This document shows positions 39,041 through 49,335 of a stretch of DNA of 64,000 nucleotides, in pieces; positions within the stretch are counted from its first letter, which is position 1; each line of letters opens with the position of its first letter. The notes below the pieces were generated by a model. It saw only the letters and a program-made list of their open reading frames with translations. It made no database searches and was not told where the DNA came from. A program made the translations under genes and the position numbers. Origin of the DNA: Evansella halocellulosilytica (GTDB lineage: Bacteria > Bacillota > Bacilli > Bacillales > Salisediminibacteriaceae); assembly GCF_002335745.1 (NCBI RefSeq), contig NZ_NIST01000001.1:340156-404155 (forward strand), written 5' to 3'.

Positions 39041-39168
39041 GACGCAACTTTTATGTGGTTTGACGCAACTTCTCCTTGCTTTAACGCAACTTTTATGTGG
39101 TTTGACGCAACTTCTCCTTGCTTTAACGCAACTTTTATGCGGTTTGACGCAACTTCTCTCTTGTTAAA
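39041..39168. repeat. 21-bp tandem repeat, six units
   Basis: ACGCAACTT recurs exactly every 21 bases at 39042, 39063, 39084, 39105, 39126 and 39147. Alternate units are more alike (TTTATGTGGTTTG versus CTCCTTGCTTTA), giving a 42-bp higher-order period. The array is contiguous with no unique spacers, so not CRISPR. It lies just downstream of argS. Confidence 0.9.
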
Positions 39169-39233
39169 TGTCGTACTTTATCTGAGTAGAGAAAAAATAC
39201 CTTATCAGAGCTCCCAATAAGGTATCATCGCTA

Positions 39234-40904
39234 TTACATTTTTTCAGGTGCATGAACGCCCACGAGTTTAAGTGCATTGGCAATTGTTAGCCGTACCGCT
39301 TCCATTAGCCCTAATCTCGCCTTCGTTTGTTCAACATCGTTTTCATTAATGACTTTTTCTGCATTATAAAAACTGTGCATCGTTTGGGCGAGTTCATGAA
39401 TGTAATTCGTCATTCTATGAGGTGTACGCTTATTCGCTGCATCTGCAACCGCTTCTGGATATTCTCCGACTTTTTTAATCAGTTCTAATTCTTTATCTCC
39501 TGTTAGCCTGTCAAAGTCCGCTTCTGTACCTACAGTAAATCCAAGTTCTTTTGCTTGACGAAGCATGCTGCAAATTCTCGCATGGGCATATTGAACATAA
39601 TAAACCGGGTTTTCATTCGATTGAGATTTGGCTAGTCCCATATCAAAATCTAGATGCGTATCCGCTGCACGCATCGCGAAGAAATATCTCGTCGCATCCG
39701 TACCTACTTCCTCCATTAAATCACGCATCGTGACAGCTTTTCCTGTTCGTTTGCTCATTTTTACTCGTTCGCCGTTTTCAAATAAATTGACCATCTGAAT
39801 AATTTGGACATCCAATTGATTCTTATCGAACCCTAATGCCTGAATGGCAGCTTTCATTCTTGGAATATAGCCGTGATGGTCAGCTCCCCAAATGTTAATA
39901 AGCTCTTCAAATCCTCGGGCAAACTTATCTTGATGATAAGAAATATCAGGCGTTAAATACGTGTATGACCCGTCCCCTTTAATAAGAACACGATCTTTGT
40001 CATCACCATATTCAGTTGACTTGAACCATAGTGCACCGTCTTGCTCATATGTTTTCCCACTGTTCTTTAACACTTCAAGAGCCTCTTCTACTTTCCCAGA
40101 TGAGTAAAGGGACACTTCAGAATACCAATTATCAAACGAAACACGGAAACTTGCTAAGTCTTCTTTCAGTTTATCAAGCTCTCTTTTCAGCCCGTATTCA
40201 CGGAAAAATGACAGTCGCTCTTCCCGGTCATTGTCTTTAAAGCGATCTCCATACGTCTCAACGATTTCTTTGGCAAACTCGATGATATCTTGACCGTGAT
40301 ATCCATCCTCAGGCATGTCCATTTCTTCACCTAGCTCTTGATAGTAGCGAGCTTCGAGGGAGAGGGCTAAGTTTTCTATTTGGTTTCCGGCATCATTAAT
40401 ATAATATTCTCTAGCAACTTCAAATCCTGCTTTTTCTAAGATGTTACATAACGAGTCTCCTACAGCAGCACCTCTAGCATGTCCAAGGTGCAATGTACCA
40501 GTTGGGTTGGCGGATACGAACTCGACCTGAATTCGTTTACCTTGTCCTACGTTCACATTTCCGTAGTCTTCACCTTGATTCAGTACCGCTGAGACGACAT
40601 CAGATAAATAATCTTGTTTCATAAAGAAGTTTATAAATCCTGGTCCGGCAATATCAAGCTTTTCTACATTTGCTTTTTCTTTATCAAAATGATTGGCAAT
40701 GTCTTCAGCAATCATGCGGGGTGCTTTCTTTGCAACCCTTGCTAGCTGCATCGCCATATTCGTTGCATAATCTCCGTGTTCTTTTTCTTTCGGTGATTCA
40801 ATGACAACATTCGGAATCTCTTCTTCTGCTGCTAGTCCAGCTTTTAAAACTGCTGCAGTAATTTCCTGCTTTAATTGTTCTTTTAATTTTTCCACTTGGT
40901 TCAT
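39234..40904 (-). CDS. argS: Arginyl-tRNA synthetase
   Basis: 556 aa. Charges tRNA-Arg. Class I synthetase: an N-terminal Add-1 domain (1-115), the HIGH-type motif HLGH at 139-142 ([14 protein letters not shown]), a KMSK-type motif in [12 protein letters not shown], and a C-terminal anticodon-binding helical domain ending VGVHAPEKM. The ATG overlaps the ywiB stop by four bases (ATGA), so translation is coupled. A 21-bp tandem repeat array lies directly downstream, with no evident intrinsic terminator. Confidence 0.97.
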   Translation of the reverse strand: MNQVEKLKEQLKQEITAAVLKAGLAAEEEIPNVVIESPKEKEHGDYATNMAMQLARVAKKAPRMIAEDIANHFDKEKANVEKLDIAGPGFINFFMKQDYLSDVVSAVLNQGEDYGNVNVGQGKRIQVEFVSANPTGTLHLGHARGAAVGDSLCNILEKAGFEVAREYYINDAGNQIENLALSLEARYYQELGEEMDMPEDGYHGQDIIEFAKEIVETYGDRFKDNDREERLSFFREYGLKRELDKLKEDLASFRVSFDNWYSEVSLYSSGKVEEALEVLKNSGKTYEQDGALWFKSTEYGDDKDRVLIKGDGSYTYLTPDISYHQDKFARGFEELINIWGADHHGYIPRMKAAIQALGFDKNQLDVQIIQMVNLFENGERVKMSKRTGKAVTMRDLMEEVGTDATRYFFAMRAADTHLDFDMGLAKSQSNENPVYYVQYAHARICSMLRQAKELGFTVGTEADFDRLTGDKELELIKKVGEYPEAVADAANKRTPHRMTNYIHELAQTMHSFYNAEKVINENDVEQTKARLGLMEAVRLTIANALKLVGVHAPEKM

Positions 40905-41350
40905 TGTCGTTCAGCTGCCTCCTTTATTTTCACTCTCAAATCGTATGTGCCTGTCGGTTCCCCTTGCATTTCTAATGAATAAGTGAGGCGAATCGCACCT
41001 TGCCTTTCTTCTTCATTCCATTGAAAACTGACATGATCTGTCGTCGTACGCATTGTCATCGCGCCGAGCGGGCTATGATATATCCCTTCTGTAGTCACAC
41101 CTGGAATAAAGCGTTGGTTCATTGACACCCCGCCGCTTCTCATAACTCTCATTTCGTTCGCTTGTATTTTAACCGTTTGTGTCGTTACATCTATTTCTTC
41201 ATCTTCTGTTGGTTCAGTAAATTTTAAATAAGTAGAGGAACCTTTTTGTATGAATCGCCCTTCTGTATGAATTTCGTTTGTATCTTGCGCATTTCCGTCA
41301 CGAATCGTTGTGTTCATCGTAATTGTAACGGGACGTCCTATCGAAGACAT
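40901..41350 (-). CDS. ywiB: DUF1934 protein, YwiB-like
   Basis: 149 aa from ATG 41350, with GGAGG at 8-base spacing; the longer frame from 41386 is less likely. Beta-rich, calycin-like DUF1934 fold: [34 protein letters not shown] and [22 protein letters not shown]. Overlaps argS by four bases, the same arrangement as in B. subtilis. Function unknown. Confidence 0.9.
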   Translation of the reverse strand: MSSIGRPVTITMNTTIRDGNAQDTNEIHTEGRFIQKGSSTYLKFTEPTEDEEIDVTTQTVKIQANEMRVMRSGGVSMNQRFIPGVTTEGIYHSPLGAMTMRTTTDHVSFQWNEEERQGAIRLTYSLEMQGEPTGTYDLRVKIKEAAERQ

Positions 41351-42031
41351 CAGTATTCCTCCATTCTTACCAATTAACTTGCTCAATTATCTATTTAGAC
41401 AGTGAAAAACGTTCATAAAAGCTTTTTTCTCTTAGATTGTTGTAAGAAGTGAATGACAGCGGCTTTCAAAAGGAAAAGCATTATACGAAAATCTCCGCTA
41501 GGTGGACACAGTGTAGCACCTAGGAAGTTAAGGAACTGCCCTTAGAATCGTCCGCCAGTAGCGGATTCGCAAAAGTAACACTCTTTTATAAAACAACCTT
41601 ATAAAAAATGAGTCTTTCACTCAAAATGTTCATATCATAACTTAAGTATTATATCTAACATTCATAGGCAAATTCAATGACTAATACGAAATAACCTGAT
41701 TTTCCTAATTGCCGCATATAATAGTGAGACAAGCTGAATCTTTGTAACAAATCATAACATAACGAGTCGTGCTATTAAATCAACAACGTTCGGTGCTATA
41801 TATGACTATAAAGACTGCTGAATTTTTTAGAAAAATAAAAGTGATAGCAAGTATATGATATACCGCCATCACTTTTTGATCAGTTATTTGAACCCATCCC
41901 TTCGTTATCTTTCTCAAAATAAGTATGAAACTGGATCAAATTCCAGTTAAAAAGGGTGGACCTTACCGTGGTAAATCCTGTCGTTTACAGAGAATATAAT
42001 GACATCGCTTTTTCTCATTCTGTAGTTGATG
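41351..42031. other. speB-ywiB intergenic region
   Basis: 680 bp with no convincing gene. It holds a short repeat (41511-41546) that recurs imperfectly at 61726-61760, a TCCGCC...GGATTCG piece that may be worn GC-rich repeat, and the speB terminator at 41837-41877. The remainder presumably contains the ywiB-argS promoter. Confidence 0.5.
41837..41877 (-). terminator. Terminator after speE-speB
   Basis: AAAAGTGATAGC pairs with GCCATCACTTTTT (one mismatch). Leftward it is followed by TATTTTTCT. Confidence 0.7.
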
Positions 42032-42907
42032 TTACTTTTTCGTCCAGCCTAGCAGCATTTCTCTAACAAACTTGCTTGCTGCAATCGACGTTTGTTCTGA
42101 ATGATCGTAAGGTGGAGCCACTTCTACTAAATCACAGCCAACGACACGAATATTCGAAGAAGCAATCACTTGAATCGCCTCTAGCAATTCTTTTGATGAA
42201 ATTCCACCAGCTTCAGCTGTTCCCGTCCCAGGGGCGTAAGCAGGATCAAGAACATCGATGTCAATTGTGACATAGACAGCCTTTCCTGCTAATGTAGGAA
42301 GAATCTCTTTTAACGGCTCTGCTACAACATATTTCGTCATATGCATCCCAGACTCTTTTGCATAAGCGAATTCTTCTCGCATACCTGAACGAATCCCAAA
42401 AGAATAAACATTTTCAGGCCCAATTAACTCACATGCTTTGCGGATTGGTGTTGAATGTGAAAGAGACTCTCCTTCATACTCTTCACGAAGGTCTGCGTGT
42501 GCATCAATGTGGATGACAGCGAGATCCTCATACTTTTTAAACATCGAACGGATAATCGGCCATGACACTAAATGCTCTCCACCTAAACCAATAGGAAACT
42601 TCCCATCTTCTAACAACTTGTCCATGTACTGTTCGATCATGTCGATGCTTTTTGCTGCATTTCCAAATGGGAGCATCATATCTCCTGCATCATGAAAGCG
42701 AACTTCCTCTAGGTGACGATCCATATAAGGACTGTATTCTTCTAGCCCAATGGATGCTTCACGGATACGATTTGGACCAAATCGAGAACCAGGACGAAAG
42801 CTTACAGTAAAATCCATTGGCATCCCGAAAATGACGACGTCACTTTTTTCATAGGAACCATTCCCCATAATGAACACTTTTCCTGAATAACCATCATCAA
42901 AAAACAT
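42032..42907 (-). CDS. speB: Agmatinase
   Basis: 291 aa from ATG 42907, with GAGGAG at 8-base spacing; the GTG nine bases earlier is not well placed. Hydrolyses agmatine to putrescine and urea. Ureohydrolase manganese motifs: GLGGEHLVS, HIDAHADLR and TIDIDVLDPAYAPGTGT. The rest aligns closely by eye with B. subtilis SpeB (SRFGPNRIREASIGLEEYSP). Thirteen bases downstream of speE in the same operon, so putrescine made here is the substrate of SpeE. Confidence 0.97.
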   Translation of the reverse strand: MFFDDGYSGKVFIMGNGSYEKSDVVIFGMPMDFTVSFRPGSRFGPNRIREASIGLEEYSPYMDRHLEEVRFHDAGDMMLPFGNAAKSIDMIEQYMDKLLEDGKFPIGLGGEHLVSWPIIRSMFKKYEDLAVIHIDAHADLREEYEGESLSHSTPIRKACELIGPENVYSFGIRSGMREEFAYAKESGMHMTKYVVAEPLKEILPTLAGKAVYVTIDIDVLDPAYAPGTGTAEAGGISSKELLEAIQVIASSNIRVVGCDLVEVAPPYDHSEQTSIAASKFVREMLLGWTKK

Positions 42908-42920
42908 GGTGTCCACTCCT

Positions 42921-43748
42921 CTATTCCGTTAAGTCTTTAACAAATTTCGGTAATGCAAACGCAGCCCGGTGGATCTCTATAGTGTAATATTTTGTATCTA
43001 ATTCACGAAATCGTCCCTCTTCCACTTGAAGCGGATCATGCTTTTTAGATCCAATTGTAAATGTCCATAGTCCACTTGGGTATGTCGGAATGTTTGCCGT
43101 ATATAAACGCGTAATTGGAAACGTCTCTTTCACATCTCTAAACGCATTTTTAATGATATCTTGGTGAAACCACGGGTTATCTGTTTGTGCAACAAAGACA
43201 CCATCTTCTTTCAATGCTTTTGAGATTCCTTCGTAAAAGCCTTTCGTAAACAAGTTTACAGCTGGTCCGACTGGTTCAGTTGAATCAACCATAATGACGT
43301 CATAAGCATTTTCACTTTTTGCTATATGCATAAACCCATCATCAACCTTCACCTCAACACGTGGATCATCTAGTTTTCCAGCAATGGTCGGCAAATACTT
43401 TTTCGAGTATTCAATGACCTTCCCATCAATTTCGACTAATGTAGCCTTTTCAACTTCAGGGTGCTTTAAAATTTCTCGAATTACCCCGCCGTCTCCACCA
43501 CCAACAACAAGTACGTGCTTTGGATTGGGATGGGTGAAAAGTGGTACGTGAGCAACCATTTCATGATAAACAAATTCATCTTTTTCTGTCGTCATGACCA
43601 TACCATCTAGCAAGAGCATGTTCCCAAATTCAGCCGTTTCTACCATGTCCAGCTGTTGAAAATCTGTCTTTTCACTATGGTATATTCGTTTCACTCTTGC
43701 TGTAATTCCAAAGTCTTTCGTCTGCTTTTCTGTAAACCAAAATTCCAT
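42921..43748 (-). CDS. speE: Spermidine synthase
   Basis: 275 aa from ATG 43748 ([16 protein letters not shown]), with GAGGTGATC upstream; the 19 residues before it in frame are not expected. Transfers aminopropyl from decarboxylated SAM to putrescine. Nucleotide loop [16 protein letters not shown], catalytic aspartate in DSTEPVGPA, and [13 protein letters not shown] are family motifs. First gene of the leftward speE-speB pair and divergent from a penicillin-binding protein gene. Confidence 0.97.
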   Translation of the reverse strand: MEFWFTEKQTKDFGITARVKRIYHSEKTDFQQLDMVETAEFGNMLLLDGMVMTTEKDEFVYHEMVAHVPLFTHPNPKHVLVVGGGDGGVIREILKHPEVEKATLVEIDGKVIEYSKKYLPTIAGKLDDPRVEVKVDDGFMHIAKSENAYDVIMVDSTEPVGPAVNLFTKGFYEGISKALKEDGVFVAQTDNPWFHQDIIKNAFRDVKETFPITRLYTANIPTYPSGLWTFTIGSKKHDPLQVEEGRFRELDTKYYTIEIHRAAFALPKFVKDLTE

Positions 43749-43964
43749 GTAAAAGATCACCTCGTTATCATCATTCCTCAATTGAGGATGTTTCATTGTT
43801 TTCATAAGACTAGCGTGACGTCAGCTGAACTCCTTAAAAGAGTATAAAGCATCACCTACAAAATAGGAATAGTTTTCTTCTCACAAGTATATTGCCCTCA
43901 CACATGTGGAAAACTGATTAATCGTAGATAAGAAATTTTTTCCACATTGTGAGGTGGATGTTAA

Positions 43965-46049
43965 TTGGAAGTGTTAACTCGTAAAGCGTACCATAAACGA
44001 AAACGGAGAATTGGACGCTTTCTTAAAATATCAACATTATTATTAACGATCAGTTTAGGTGCTGCTGCAGCGATGATTGCCTACGCTTACCAGCTAGATC
44101 CTCCCTCTTTATCTGTGCCTGAAACGACGGTCATGTATTCAAGTGATGGAGAAGTCATTGGTGAAGTTCATCAAGGACAAAACCGCCATTGGATTTCGCT
44201 CGATCAAATGGGAAATGAAGTGATTGAAGCGACATTAGCCATCGAGGATCGGCGTTTCCATGATCATTTCGGCTTCGATTTCTTTCGGATTGGCGGTGCT
44301 GTACTGGCAAATTTAAGATCTGGGATGAAAGCTCAAGGGGCAAGTACAATTACCCAGCAATATGCACGAAATTTATTTTTACATCACGATAAAACGTGGA
44401 CACGAAAGTTTCATGAGGCGATGTACGCCCTTCGTCTGGAACTTCACTATACAAAGGATGAGATACTCGAAGGGTATTTAAATACGATCTATTACGGACA
44501 TGGTGCATATGGAATTGAGGCTGCAGCAAACTTGTATTTTAATAAACATGCCGATGATTTAAACGTAGCGGAAGCTGCCATGTTAGCCGGAATACCGAAA
44601 GGCCCTGGTGTTTATTCACCTTATTTAAACGAAGATAACGCAATCAGCCGCCAGCAAACTGTCTTAATGACGATGGAAGATGCCTCGTATATTACGAGAA
44701 ATGAACGAGAAAAGTGGTTAAATGAATCTCTAACATTTGCAACTGATGAAGAAGTTGAAGCAAATAGAATCGCTCCATACTTTCAAGACACAGTACAGCA
44801 ATGGCTTGTTAACGATTTAGGTATTGAACAACAAGTTATTGATAACGGGGGTCTTGAAATTCATACGACGTTGGACTTTGAGATGCAAAGTGATGCAGAA
44901 AAGCTAGTACAAGATGAATTAGCTAACAACGAAGACTTACAAGCTGGTTTTGTCGCGCTTGATCCAAGAACTGGAGAGGTGCTAGCTTTAGTTGGAGGTA
45001 GAAATTATGAGGAAAGCTCCTTTAACAGGGCTACACAAGCAAAGCGCCATCCAGGTTCAACGATCAAACCGATTTTATATTACGCTGCTTTAGAAAATGG
45101 CTTACGACCGAATTCGATGTTAAAAAGTGAAGAAACAACGTTTATTTATGACGAGGGAAGAAAGGAGTACCCACTAAGTAATTTTAATGACAGCTTTGCA
45201 GATGATTATGTAACAATGCTGCAGGCTTTGGCGGTTTCAGACAACATTTACGCGATGAAAACACATTTCCTTCTCGGTTTTGATACGTTGATTCAGACCG
45301 CAGAAAAATTCGGGATTGAACAACATCTCGAACGGAACCCGTCATTAGCTATCGGAGCATTTGATGTAGGTATTTTAGAAATGGTAAACAGTTACAGTCC
45401 ATTTGCAAATGGCGGTTACCGAGTCAAACCTCAATTTGTCAGTAAAGTCATTGATCGTGAAGGGAAAGTCCTTTATGAATCAGATGTTGTGCGAGAAAAG
45501 GAACTGGATCCTGCTTATACAGCAATCATGACAAATATGATGCAAGGAATGTTTGAAACGAGCTTGAATGCGCCTTATGCTTCCGTTACTGGTGGAAGCC
45601 TAGCACATTTTTTAGATCGTCCTGTCGCTGGTAAAAGTGGTTCTACCCCGAGAGACAGCTGGATGATCGGCTATACGCCTCAGCTTTTATCCGGAGTCTG
45701 GGTAGGCTATGATGAAGGTGAAGATTTAAAGGCTGGAGACGAATCTGCTTCGAAAAAAATATGGGGTAACTTTATGAAACAAGCACTGGATGGACAATTA
45801 AAACGACCATTCCCTGTCCCGGATAATGTCGTTGAAGTGAGTATAAATCCCCTAAATGGCATGGTCGCGACTGACGCTTGCCCCGTAAGCAGAAAAACAT
45901 TGTTTTACGAAGGTACTGAACCGACTGAAGAGTGTACGGAACATATTGACTCAGAAGAAGTCCAGGAAGAAGAATATGAGAAACGAAAACAAAAGGAAGA
46001 AGAGAAGAAAGAGAAGTTTTTAGATAAACTCATTAAATGGTTTGAATAA
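43965..46049 (+). CDS. Class A penicillin-binding protein, PbpG (PBP2D)-like
   Basis: 694 aa from TTG 43965, chosen for the GAGGTG eight bases upstream. Bifunctional peptidoglycan polymerase anchored by one N-terminal helix (about 22-41). Glycosyltransferase GT51 domain: IEDRRFHDHFGFD with catalytic E94, QGASTITQQYARN, LEGYLNTIYYGHGAYGIE. Transpeptidase domain: SxxK at S365 (GSTIKP), SDN (AVSDNIYAMK), and KSG instead of the more usual KTG (VAGKSGSTPRDSW). Acidic/lysine-rich C-terminal tail. Size and neighbours (speE, ywhD) match B. subtilis pbpG, which functions in spore-wall synthesis; that role is inferred here. Confidence 0.92.
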   Translation: MEVLTRKAYHKRKRRIGRFLKISTLLLTISLGAAAAMIAYAYQLDPPSLSVPETTVMYSSDGEVIGEVHQGQNRHWISLDQMGNEVIEATLAIEDRRFHDHFGFDFFRIGGAVLANLRSGMKAQGASTITQQYARNLFLHHDKTWTRKFHEAMYALRLELHYTKDEILEGYLNTIYYGHGAYGIEAAANLYFNKHADDLNVAEAAMLAGIPKGPGVYSPYLNEDNAISRQQTVLMTMEDASYITRNEREKWLNESLTFATDEEVEANRIAPYFQDTVQQWLVNDLGIEQQVIDNGGLEIHTTLDFEMQSDAEKLVQDELANNEDLQAGFVALDPRTGEVLALVGGRNYEESSFNRATQAKRHPGSTIKPILYYAALENGLRPNSMLKSEETTFIYDEGRKEYPLSNFNDSFADDYVTMLQALAVSDNIYAMKTHFLLGFDTLIQTAEKFGIEQHLERNPSLAIGAFDVGILEMVNSYSPFANGGYRVKPQFVSKVIDREGKVLYESDVVREKELDPAYTAIMTNMMQGMFETSLNAPYASVTGGSLAHFLDRPVAGKSGSTPRDSWMIGYTPQLLSGVWVGYDEGEDLKAGDESASKKIWGNFMKQALDGQLKRPFPVPDNVVEVSINPLNGMVATDACPVSRKTLFYEGTEPTEECTEHIDSEEVQEEEYEKRKQKEEEKKEKFLDKLIKWFE

Positions 46050-46080
46050 AGTTTTACGCATTGTAATATATTTTTTTTTA

Positions 46081-46121
46081 AAAAAGACAGACGAAGGAAA
46101 GTTCCCTTCGTCTGCCTTTTT
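46081..46121. terminator. Bidirectional terminator between the PBP gene and ywhD
   Basis: 10-bp stem CAGACGAAGG / CCTTCGTCTG with 7-base loop. T run on the plus strand, A run on the other side. Confidence 0.8.
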
Positions 46122-46272
46122 GTCTTAGTATTTCGTGTGTCGATTTTTAGTTTACTCATTTTCGTGCTTTTTTACAAGATGACTTTTATCTGTTCACAAT
46201 TTGTTCACACTTTGTTATATCAATAAAATATTTTGAACGTCTGTTTTTTCATGTTTTAGACGAGAATTTCCT

Positions 46273-46797
46273 TTAAGTGTTCAAATCCTCTTTTAATTGA
46301 TCATCTGAGTTTTCCCACATGTTTTCGTCAAATGAAGTTAAATAATCTTTTAGTACGTTTTTCGATTTATCATCCATATGAGAAACAATGATTCTTCCTT
46401 TCAATGATTTATCCATGTTGTTCACATGTTCCGGTAAACTTTTATAACCGCGGCGAATTTCACGATCGACTGTCAATTCACAAGCAGCAACACCTATATA
46501 TGCGGGCTTTCCGTTTCTCATATCCGTTGTGATCCAAATAAGCCAATAAGGCTTCCCGTTTGGAACTTTATCCTTTTCATGAAGAAATTTGATTCCTTTT
46601 TCAACAGAGCTTCGTGCATGGAGCGCGCCCATATCAACGAATGCCTCTCCTTCTTCAACATCAATAAAGAGCGATGTCATATTATTTAAGTTCAAAACCC
46701 CTGCTCCGTATCCACCATGACCGTCTGTTGAATCTGAGCTTAATATGTTAAAGCCTTGCCCTCGTTTTTCACCTTTCTTTTTATCAAAAATATCCAT
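46273..46797 (-). CDS. ywhD: YwhD-family protein
   Basis: 174 aa from ATG 46797 (MDIFDKKKGEKRGQGFN), with GAGAGGGA upstream; the frame extends further but without an RBS. Conserved segments DSTDGHGGYGAGVLNL, AFVDMGALHARSSVEKGIKF, GKPYWLIWITTDMRNG and RGYKSLPEHVNNMDKSLKG are those of the Bacillus YwhD family. No catalytic motif I recognise. Same neighbourhood as in B. subtilis (pbpG, ywhD, ywhB). Function unknown. Confidence 0.85.
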   Translation of the reverse strand: MDIFDKKKGEKRGQGFNILSSDSTDGHGGYGAGVLNLNNMTSLFIDVEEGEAFVDMGALHARSSVEKGIKFLHEKDKVPNGKPYWLIWITTDMRNGKPAYIGVAACELTVDREIRRGYKSLPEHVNNMDKSLKGRIIVSHMDDKSKNVLKDYLTSFDENMWENSDDQLKEDLNT

Positions 46798-46993
46798 AAC
46801 GATATCCCTCTCTTTCAAATAAGAAACGTTTTTTTCTAGTTTATCATAGAAGGTTTTCATGATACACATATGAACAGTTGTATAAATTCAGAAGTTTTGA
46901 CACACTGAAAGGAAATATAAGTCATCATGTCTAACGTATGTTACGATATAAAGAGATGGAATACTACCATAGAAGATGATAGGAGAGATTAAC

Positions 46994-47182
46994 ATGCCAT
47001 ATGTAACTGTAAAAATGCTTGAAGGGCGCACTGATGATCAAAAACGTGCATTAGTTGAAAAAGTAACAGAAGCAGTATCAGAAACAACAAATGCGCCAAA
47101 AGAAAAGATCGCTGTAATTATTGAAGAAATGTCCCCTTCTCACTATGGAGTAGCTGGAAAGCGGATTAGTGACGACGCTTAA
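46994..47182 (+). CDS. ywhB: 4-oxalocrotonate tautomerase family protein
   Basis: 62 aa starting MPYVTVKMLEGR at ATG 46994, after AGGAGAG. After removal of methionine, Pro1 would be the catalytic base; Arg11 is in the LEGR turn. Family-typical length for a hexameric tautomerase subunit. Acts on 2-hydroxymuconate-like enols in vitro in related proteins; physiological substrate unknown. Own terminator follows. Position beside ywhD supports identity as the YwhB counterpart. Confidence 0.92.
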   Translation: MPYVTVKMLEGRTDDQKRALVEKVTEAVSETTNAPKEKIAVIIEEMSPSHYGVAGKRISDDA

Positions 47183-47195
47183 CTTCTATATGAAA

Positions 47196-47233
47196 GCACC
47201 CCCATTAAGACAATTTTTTGACCATGGGGGTGC
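47196..47233. terminator. Terminator after the tautomerase gene
   Basis: 10-bp perfect stem GCACCCCCAT / ATGGGGGTGC with an 18-base loop containing a T run. It also lies just beyond the ywgA stop on the other strand. Confidence 0.7.
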
Positions 47234-47250
47234 CATTCTATATATTGTAA

Positions 47251-47760
47251 TTATGCTTCATTTTTCTTCCTGATTGAAGCGATAAATTGATATGCTTCGT
47301 CTATTTCTTCTTCACGATAATTTGACTTTGCTTTTAACGTATATACTTTTTCCTTCACTTCATCCTTCGACAAATCCTCAAAATATAAAACCGTTGAGAC
47401 GAGCTCAAGAAAACGCGAGCTTTGTTCATTGAGACGGTTTAACACTTCTTTTTCTTCAGGAAAATCGTACGGTGACATTTCTAGAAATTCGGAGCCTTTT
47501 TCTGAAAGATGATAACGGTATTGATAATAACCGCTCTTTTTTTCTTTAATTTCAGATACAAATTGAAGGTGACACATCTCTTCCATTCGTAAGTTCAACT
47601 CTTCTGAATAAGGACCGTAAATGTGAAACTGGTACTTTTCGAAAAAAGGAAAGTTTAATTTTTTTGCAATATAGATTAGCTTTTGAAGTTTTTTTCTTCC
47701 AACTACCTCACCGGTCTGTTTAAATAATGCCAGCAGCTTAGCATGTTCTTGTAACAACAT
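47251..47760 (-). CDS. ywgA: YwgA-family protein
   Basis: 169 aa. Conserved with YwgA: GRKKLQKLIYIAKKLNFPF, YGPYSEELNLRMEEM and ALSTVLYFEDL-like C-terminal helices (LELVSTVLYFEDLSKDEV). The first half resembles a small winged-helix-like fold seen in antitoxin/phage Panacea-type proteins (KLQKLIY...YGPYS), an inference only. Its ATG overlaps the ywfO stop by one base, so the two are co-translated. Function unknown. Confidence 0.85.
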   Translation of the reverse strand: MLLQEHAKLLALFKQTGEVVGRKKLQKLIYIAKKLNFPFFEKYQFHIYGPYSEELNLRMEEMCHLQFVSEIKEKKSGYYQYRYHLSEKGSEFLEMSPYDFPEEKEVLNRLNEQSSRFLELVSTVLYFEDLSKDEVKEKVYTLKAKSNYREEEIDEAYQFIASIRKKNEA

Positions 47761-49064
47761 TATCCCCCCTGAGTCATTAACAGTCTCAAAATTCGTTTTT
47801 TCTCGTCTTCAAACGAACTGAAATCTTCCAATAAGTCTTTTGGAAAATATAATTTATGGTCTGTTCTCTTTTTGCCTGAAATGGCTTCAACGACATCAGA
47901 TTGCCGTGACAGCTCTCTAAGTTCCCCTGTAGGTTTCAACAAATGGATCGGCAGCCTTTCCTCTTCTTCACCTGGACGGTAAAAATCATAAGGAAGGTCT
48001 GAAGATGAATCGATTACTAAGTAATAAGCAGGATCAAGGCCGATTTTTGTGAATAGCTCCATTAATTCCGGCCATATTCTCATTTGCTGGCTAGGGTCAC
48101 ACTCAACGTATTTAAACAGTCTGCGGTCCATAAACCGTAAACATAGATCTCGTAAAATGCTGTCCTCTTCTTCTTGCCACTCTTGAAAATAATAAAGAAT
48201 GATTGATTCGTCGAGCTTTAAATAATCTTTTAACGTAATTTCTCCGGAAAAGAGCGAATAGAAATGCTTCGGCTCGTCTTTAAATGTATACCCGTTTTCA
48301 TAAAGGTCTTTTGCTCTATGTAAAATTTTGCTTAAGATGACCTCTGCACTTCTTGTCACAGGGTGAAAATAAACTTGCCAATACATTTGATAGCGGCTCA
48401 TAATATAGTCTTCGACAGCGTGCATGCCGCTGTGCTTAAATACAGCTTGATCTTCTTTCGGACGCATGACACGCAAAATTCGTTCCATATCAAAGTGGCC
48501 GTAACTTACGCCTGTGTAAAAAGCGTCACGCTGCAAGTAATCCATTCTGTCTGCATCAATTTGACTCGAAATGAGACTGACAATTAATTTGTTTGGGTAC
48601 GTTTTAGCAATGACATCCGCTACTTTCTTTGGGAATTCGTCACTGACTCCTTTTAACACTTTGTTAATATCAGTGTCGCCTAAAATAATTTCTCTCGTCC
48701 ATTCTTCATGATCCATATGAAAAACTTTTTCGAACGAATGCGAAAACGGGCCATGTCCTACATCGTGAAGCAACGCAGCTGACAAACAAAGAAGACGTTC
48801 TTCTTCCTCCATCGGCTCCTTCTCTTCAATAATCTCTACCATCCGTTTCATGATTTCATAAACACCTAGCGAGTGGTTAAAACGGGTATGCTCGGCACCA
48901 TGGAAAGTTAAATATGTCGTACCTAGCTGTCGGATGCGGCGTAGTCTTTGAAATTCCCTCGTGCCGACTAAATCCCAAATCAGTTCATCACGAACATGTA
49001 TATACCGATGAACCGGATCTTTGAATACTTTTTCTTCATTTAGCTTTTTGAAACGGCTCGTCAT
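47760..49064 (-). CDS. ywfO: HD-domain phosphohydrolase, YwfO-like
   Basis: 434 aa from ATG 49064, with AGGAG at 8-base spacing. HD-superfamily metal site: RFNHSLGVYEI gives the first histidine, and LHDVGHGPFSHSFE the HD pair; DADRMDYLQRD supplies the distal aspartate. The family resembles dNTP triphosphohydrolases (SAMHD1/Dgt-like), so a nucleotide phosphohydrolase is likely, without defined substrate. The N-terminal EEKVFKDPVHRYIHVRD is strongly conserved. Overlaps ywgA by one base. Confidence 0.9.
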   Translation of the reverse strand: MTSRFKKLNEEKVFKDPVHRYIHVRDELIWDLVGTREFQRLRRIRQLGTTYLTFHGAEHTRFNHSLGVYEIMKRMVEIIEEKEPMEEEERLLCLSAALLHDVGHGPFSHSFEKVFHMDHEEWTREIILGDTDINKVLKGVSDEFPKKVADVIAKTYPNKLIVSLISSQIDADRMDYLQRDAFYTGVSYGHFDMERILRVMRPKEDQAVFKHSGMHAVEDYIMSRYQMYWQVYFHPVTRSAEVILSKILHRAKDLYENGYTFKDEPKHFYSLFSGEITLKDYLKLDESIILYYFQEWQEEEDSILRDLCLRFMDRRLFKYVECDPSQQMRIWPELMELFTKIGLDPAYYLVIDSSSDLPYDFYRPGEEEERLPIHLLKPTGELRELSRQSDVVEAISGKKRTDHKLYFPKDLLEDFSSFEDEKKRILRLLMTQGG

Positions 49065-49276
49065 TACGAGACTCCTTCCTGCTCCATACATCTCCATTAT
49101 GATATTTAGCTCTTACTGTAAATTTTCGATCAGTTCATTGATTTCATTATACTAAAATCCACACTGAAAAAAAGAGCATATTCTCCATTATTTATCAAAA
49201 AATGACACAAAACCAAACAAACCATATGGAAAATAATTGAAGGTGCCTGACACCTGTAAAAATATGACAAAGGAAA

Positions 49277-49322
49277 AGAGGTTGAGCTTATTGTTAGGAC
49301 TCTTCCAATAAGTTCAACCTCT
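49277..49322 (-). terminator. Terminator after the DUF1450 gene
   Basis: Long stem AGAGGTTGA..TTATTG / CAATAA..TCAACCTCT just downstream of the DUF1450 stop codon. Confidence 0.75.
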
Positions 49323-49335
49323 CTATTTGGCCACA

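Noticed and set aside
39041-39168. CRISPR array
   Set aside because: Units are contiguous with no unique spacers and there are no cas genes in the window.
38978-39220. 80-aa open frame with a seven-residue repeat
   Set aside because: It is the translation of the 21-bp tandem array. No ribosome binding site and no family similarity.
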